From Marisa cornuarietis (lineage: Eukaryota > Mollusca > Gastropoda > Architaenioglossa > Ampullariidae): 64,000 nucleotides of DNA. The position numbers and the translations under genes are program-made. Location: contig SMMW01000025.1 in NCBI GenBank assembly GCA_004794655.1, positions 2,834,501 through 2,898,500 of the forward strand. Reading direction: 5' to 3'. Positions within the stretch are counted from its first letter, which is position 1, and the number at the start of each line of letters is the position of its first letter. Below, in pieces: positions 10,990 to 64,000 of the stretch. Under the pieces are notes generated by a model. The model had not been told where the DNA came from. It did no database searches and saw nothing but the letters and a program-made list of their open reading frames with translations.

Positions 10990-13900
10990 TTCAATTAAAT
11001 GGTTGTATGCACTTTATTCTAGCCACCATAACTGCGCATTACATGTCTCTCTGATCTCTGTGTGGTGAGAGTAGCAACAATAAAAACGTTTTTGTGATGA
11101 AATGTCGCAATATAGCTACATTTTGCATCAATAAAACTGAATCACATTTTGAAACGATATTGTAGCAGGCAATTTGACTGACAGAACATGAAACAATCAT
11201 ATACTCATGTCAAAGGCACACTACAGATGTTTTTGGAGAAATCACAGTTGTCTCCAAGTTTACTGGTTCAAGGCACAGCAAGATAAAACTCCATTAATTT
11301 CTCAGGAGTTGCTGAGATATCATTCATTAAAAGAAAACTCACAGTGCCAAGTTATACAGCTGTAACGTTTTTCCTTTGGCAGTGCCTTATTATTACCATG
11401 CAAAGTTGCATGCAAATCCCTTTCAATTTTGTTTACTGTACTAAAACAAAATAGTCACAGATATTGTTATAGTCTTTTCATGCAACTATAATGAACCTGA
11501 AAACAGAAGGAAAATAGACTAGGAAATATATTGCATCTTCCCAGAGTATGTTTGTGTACATGCTTCAAAGGCGATACTTAGAAATGATATACTGTCCTCA
11601 TGTAGACAAGAAAAAACATTTTAAAAAAATCTCAAAGCAGGAAGCGCAACCAAAGAATATATATAATTAGAAATATATAACACAGAAGATAAACATTTCT
11701 GAAAATGCAATCCATTTCCCACAACTTTTCCCAGATTAAAGCCTAACCCTACATCTACTACAAAGACAAAAAGACTTAAAAAAGTAGTATTTACAACTTC
11801 CCTATATACCAGCTGTAAGCTATTCCATCTGTACATATGGGTATTATCTGAGAAAAAACACAGTAATACGAATGACAACAACTAGTTTAAGAAAACCTAT
11901 GCACACTGTGCTGCTCTAGTGACAGCAAATAATTTTGAAAATAAATTTTGTCCATTTTGTTTTTTTCTTTGCATACAATCATCTTCCACAACCATGTGTA
12001 AAGCATAGGTATCTAAAAGACGTGTATGAGTTCTAGAGATAGTAAAATGATCAGAACACTTGATATGGCAAATGCAACAATACAGCTCTAACCAATTTAA
12101 CTTGCTTTTCACAACAACTTTTAATGAGAATACATGGCACAGAATTAATTTTTTAGCAATTAGTGCATATTGATATCCCCAAAAGATTGGAATTGTGCTT
12201 TATTGGAATAACTAATAAATTCCAACACTTTGAGCCTTATTATAACAAAGCTATCATACTAGGAGGGTAAGGTGTGCTCTTTCGATAAGGCATCCTTAGA
12301 CAAAATATAAAATTTAATAATCTTGCTCACATATGATGAAAATGTCATCATTAAAATGTAATTAATTCCAATATCTACTTAAAATAATTTTTCTTTCTTA
12401 CTGGTTTCCCTCTCTAACAGAATGGTATTAAACTTGATGAATATGTAAGCACTGCTTTTAGTCTTTGTCCCTTAGTCCAAGATTTAAAAGGCTTTGAGCT
12501 GCACTGGTCTTGAGCTACAGTGAACGTAGTACAGTTGATCAGTCATTGATAAAAATAATAGAAAAATTTCAAAACTGATCATAGAGGTAAACTCTTAGTA
12601 TCACAGACACACGTATAGGCAGGAAGAAAATTGATATGAAACAACAGCACACAAATATGTTCCCATGGCATGATATGAGGCATTACAGAAAGCATAGAAG
12701 ATAAATGTTATTAACAGCAATAATATTTAGCTGAACACTGCAAGTTGAATTCAGATGGTTAAGACATCTAACAGTCCTCTGAGCCTAATGCAACTGGTTC
12801 TAACTCTGACATTCTAGTAAGCATTGTGGAACTTCTTCAGATTTCTAGTAGTTTTTGGATCCTAATTTAAATGGTTTAGACTTTAGCTGTCCTCCAAGTT
12901 TTTCCAACTGTTTCATTTTTCTGACATTTCACAGAGCATAATGTAACTGGTTTAGAGGTTTGCCTGCATACTAACAATGTGTCTGCCTGTGCATGTATTT
13001 AAACTACAACACAAGTTTTAGAACTAGCTCTGTAAAAGCCTCTACAGTTCCAGAGAATTCATGATATATTTTATGCACTAAATACACAAAATGACTGATG
13101 TAATTACCTAGATAGCCTTTTCAAATTTTACAGTTTTAATTTCAGGAAGCAAAGAATACGGCATCACTTGACTGATATACTACAACCACTACATAGCACG
13201 AGGAAAAGGAATCACAACTTGCGTTTTCCAGCAGTAAAGCATTTTAAAAAAAAACACACAAATACATTACTTCAGAAAAGAACTTACGGTAACTATAAAA
13301 ACTAATTCTGCATATAGATCTGAACACCACAGCTCTATGCCATCATGGCTGCAGAAAATGTTTTAAAACTTCATCTGTCCTTTTATTGCCATAATAAACT
13401 ACTGACCTGAATTTCAGTTTAAACAGACATGCTTTTACACTGTCACACATTTCTCTCCAGTCAATCGTTAACCCCTAGAATCTTTCAATGATTTCAGTTG
13501 CCCATACACGAAAAAATTATCTTTATGCTTAGTGCTTTTAATGGGATTTACTTGGGTGTTTTGTTCAGAACATTTACAAGTCTTCCAAGCTTTGTTCCAT
13601 GTCTGCTGTATATTAAAAATGCATGGAAAAATGTACATAGAATATTTTTTGCAATTTGAAATGTAATACTGGGACAGATAAAAAATCAATGAAAAATAAA
13701 AAGACAAGGTTGATTGATTGGTTTATTTAGTAGGAAAGTGCTTCCACCTTGCAGTGATTTCGCACTTTTGGGTGAAAGGGTGGGGGGAGGAAACCCCAGG
13801 CACGCAGCCCTGCGAACAGCTGTCACATACAGAGAGTGTCCCAAGACAAGATCTGAACCCTGAGCCGCTCACTGCAGTGGTGACAAGCGAGTGTTTTAAC

Positions 13901-14674
13901 CACTACACTACCAGGGCCCCTGAAAAGATAAACATGATCTTAATCATACTGACACTTGCAGATAAGGCAAATCTTTAGATTTTTTATATTTACATAAAAT
14001 GCCTTGACAAGTGAGTTTTCCTATGCCTAAAACATTATCTTTTAATGCAGCATCAAACACTACATTTCTCATATCTTTCGTATTGACAAAGCCTTGCAGT
14101 AATTGTGTCTTATTTGTGTGTAAATAGGTGCATATATGCATGGGGGGGGGATAAACAGTATTATCTCCCTTGCTTTGAAATTTTTTTTCTTCTTTTTTTT
14201 TTTAAATTTTAATCCGCTTTCAGTCTGTTTGTTGTTCTTAGAAACAAAGAACTGCATAGCTATAAAAACAGTCTATGATGCTCTTTTTAATTTGGCTCCT
14301 GTTGCACTGAGAAGAGTATGAGACAGCTATAGCTGTTGCCTTTTTTAAACAGCCTTTAAAATCGTACATGTGTACATGCACACAATGTGAATGTATGCAC
14401 ACACACACAAAATGAACATGAACATAGGAAAGAGACAGAAAGTAAGGATGTAAGATTACAGCAATATTGCTGCTAATATCTGAGACTTTAGGATACCTGA
14501 GACATCAAGCTATACATAATCACACAGTCAGTAGTTTAGCTTTCCGCTGAAGCTCAAAAAGTGCTTGTTCCTGGACAGATATGCTGAAGGGGACCTGGTT
14601 AGTGTAGGTCAATGTCTCCAATTATAATGCTTATTCTTTCGCTTGTTTTCCTGAGATATTTCAGACTTTAGGCC
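10990..14674 (-). other. Probable 3' UTR of NBEAL and intergenic space
   Basis: No conserved reading frame is visible here. The sequence is A+T-rich and lacks convincing exons on either strand; short ORFs (for example 11621-12112 minus) resemble nothing I know. A minus-strand AATAAA at about 11010-11015 is one possible poly(A) signal, giving a UTR of up to 3.7 kb; a nearer one cannot be excluded. One SINE lies inside at 13709-13925 and a short poly(G) run at 14142-14150. Confidence 0.4.
13709..13925 (-). repeat. tRNA-derived SINE with (AATC)n tail
   Basis: On the minus strand it starts GGGGCCCTGGTAGTGTAGTG, a tRNA box A, followed by a box B like GGTTCAGATCT. A body of about 140 bp ends in AACCAATCAATCAACC. 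The head-body-tail order and pol III boxes mark a full-length SINE inside the probable NBEAL 3' UTR. Confidence 0.82.
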
Positions 14675-62530
<47,856 letters not shown>

Positions 62531-63512
62531 CTGATTAACAAACAAGAACAAAGTATTAAAAGATGAACACAAATGTTTACTAACATAAACAACAGGAATA
62601 ACAGCAACAAATTTCTAAATTTATAATTTTTTTTCACGTGTGATAGAATGGATTGAAAGCACTTATGGACTTTCCTGACTGGTCTAAGTTATAAACAGAT
62701 TCTGGTAGGTACAGAAAATGTATTCTGTAAAGTTCAGCACCTAAAACACATTATGTTTGCAATTTGGCCTCCTCCAAAATCTTGCTCCTGCTAACATGCT
62801 ACATCACGGCTGTTTCAATCCATGCTAAGCATGTGAACAATGCTCAGCAGTCAGAGAAGTGTATCATATTCCTTGGAAGATATTATTTTGCTCCAGCAGC
62901 AACAAATAATATTAAGGTTTGCATAGTCTTGAAGTATTACATATACAATTAAACCTGAGGAGTGTAGGGGTTCAGAAAACCAAATACCAGATGATGATGT
63001 CTAGGTAGCAGATGAAACAAATGATGAATGATTTCACACTGTTACGGTTAGCTGACCATTAAGTGAAAAAGACAAAACTTTATGTTGAGTAACATCTAAA
63101 AATATTGAAAAATGGAAATGAAGCCTCCCAAAAATCAGGTATATACATTTTCAGGAATACTTATGAAGGTGATCATTATCGATGATTTACTGAATGCACA
63201 TCACCGCCAAAATCTGAAAATAACTGCACAACTGTTTACAGCTAGTAAGGACCAGTGTGAAGTACTACAATAAGATAACTTCAGTATTTCACAGATAATT
63301 TGTGTAATGAAGCAACATTTAAACATCATATTCTTTGTACAGTTTCTTAGAAGAATTTAGCAATTTTGCTGATAAAATTACAAAAGGGACTGAGAAAAAT
63401 GAAAAAGAACAGTTATACCAGTGTTTCTTTTTAACTGAACTAAAGCCTGAAAAGCCTATTGTTCCTTGTTGGTCCTTATCAATCCAGCACATTTTGTCCT
63501 AACTATGATGAC
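62531..63512. other. NBEAL intron, nothing recognised
   Basis: A+T-rich sequence between the first visible NBEAL exon and a SINE. Upstream exons should lie beyond 64000. Confidence 0.5.
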
Positions 63513-63688
63513 GGTCCGGTGGGGCAACGGTTAGCATCTGTCATCAATACAGTGAAGGTTGGCTGTCCTGGGTTCAGCTCTTATCTTGGGCACGCTATTC
63601 TGTCTCTGCATGTGGCATCTGTTCACATGGCTGGCTGCCTTGCCGTGATATAGCCTTAGGTGCTGGCTCGGCGTAAAACACCAATTCC
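63513..63688 (+). repeat. tRNA-derived SINE (third copy of the family)
   Basis: GGTCCGGTGGGGCAACGGTT (box A region) and GGGTTCAGCTCTT (box B), the shared body GGCTGGCTGCCTTGCCGTGA and the end GCGTAAAACACCAATT. In the opposite orientation to the two copies at 51-52 kb. Confidence 0.87.
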
Positions 63689-64000
63689 CACCCCTTGTCC
63701 TATCTATGCTCAATGTACTTCACCAAGATTGCTGTCTCCCTCAGCACTCTAATTGTTCCAGGCATTAATGTTTGTTTTGCCTCATCTGTCTCATAGCACT
63801 ATCACATTATCACACTAAAAGTATCCAACTTTTGAAAGCACAGATGTGCATAGTACCCTTCTGGTATCCTGACTTTGGTAAAAATGTCTGGCTTCCTATA
63901 TTTACCACTGTTAAGGACCATTCCTGCATTTGCAGAACCTAAATCTATGCGGCTGCAGCCAGCAAACCTGGACTTTGTACATTATATGCCACAGACTTTA

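Noticed and set aside
13880..13925. Functional tRNA gene
   Set aside because: Only the box A and B region of a SINE head; no cloverleaf or acceptor stem.
13718..13978. ORF on the plus strand at 13.7 kb
   Set aside because: It is the antisense of a SINE.

Overview
This is a eukaryotic (animal) genomic window: A+T-rich, with many introns carrying GT/AG splice sites and dense transposon debris. The transposon families (CR1/L2-like and RTE/Jockey-like LINEs with trinucleotide tails, several tRNA-derived SINE families, hAT and Tigger-like elements) together with the gene content suggest a lophotrochozoan, most likely a gastropod mollusc; the species call is inference. All exon edges were read by eye from splice sites and reading frame, so expect errors of 1-3 bases, and a few wrong choices between nearby sites.

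Two genes are supported. (1) On the plus strand, about 2.5-9.9 kb, lie the 3' exons of a gene encoding a Glu/Lys/Gln-rich acidic tail. Five coding exons are visible, and every internal one starts and ends in phase 1, so each can be skipped or kept without breaking frame. The last exon carries an in-frame 12-bp minisatellite (EESK/EEPK units) and a stop at 9899-9901. The 5' part lies to the left. The family is not certain; a tail like that of SH3BGR proteins is one possibility. (2) On the minus strand, 62.5 kb down to 14.7 kb, is a neurobeachin-like (NBEAL1/2) gene with about 53 exons. In protein order it shows an N-terminal helical region (incomplete, running off the right edge), a ConA/LamG-like domain, DUF4704, a large Ser-rich exon, a second helical region, PH-BEACH, BEACH, and C-terminal WD40 repeats ending at 14675. 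The two genes are convergent, with about 4.7 kb between their stop codons, probably mostly 3' UTR.

Layout: 0.7-1.1 kb solo LTR; 2.5-9.9 kb acidic-tail exons with a 46-bp minisatellite (4.4-4.85 kb) and a dead LINE (5.15-6.5 kb) between them; 10-14.7 kb UTR with one SINE; 14.7-23.9 kb WD40 exons, interrupted by an exact 203-bp duplication, a hAT element with TIRs and target-site duplication, and a LINE; 24-30.1 kb BEACH exons plus an unclassified tandem-repeat element at 25.9-27.1 kb; 30.4-32.4 kb LINE and Tigger remnants; 33.5-35.3 kb PH domain; 35.7-45 kb middle region; 45.4-53.6 kb DUF4704 and lectin exons with LINE/SINE nests; 54.1-57.5 kb one intron built of nested transposons; 57.5-62.5 kb N-terminal exons; 62.5-64 kb intron with a SINE.

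I found no CRISPR, operon, rRNA or free-standing tRNA gene. The items I would look at first are the phase-1 cassette gene with a zero-length recursive splice site, the exact 203-bp duplication that copies half a WD40 exon, the two-tier tandem-repeat element at 26 kb, and the nested transposon intron.
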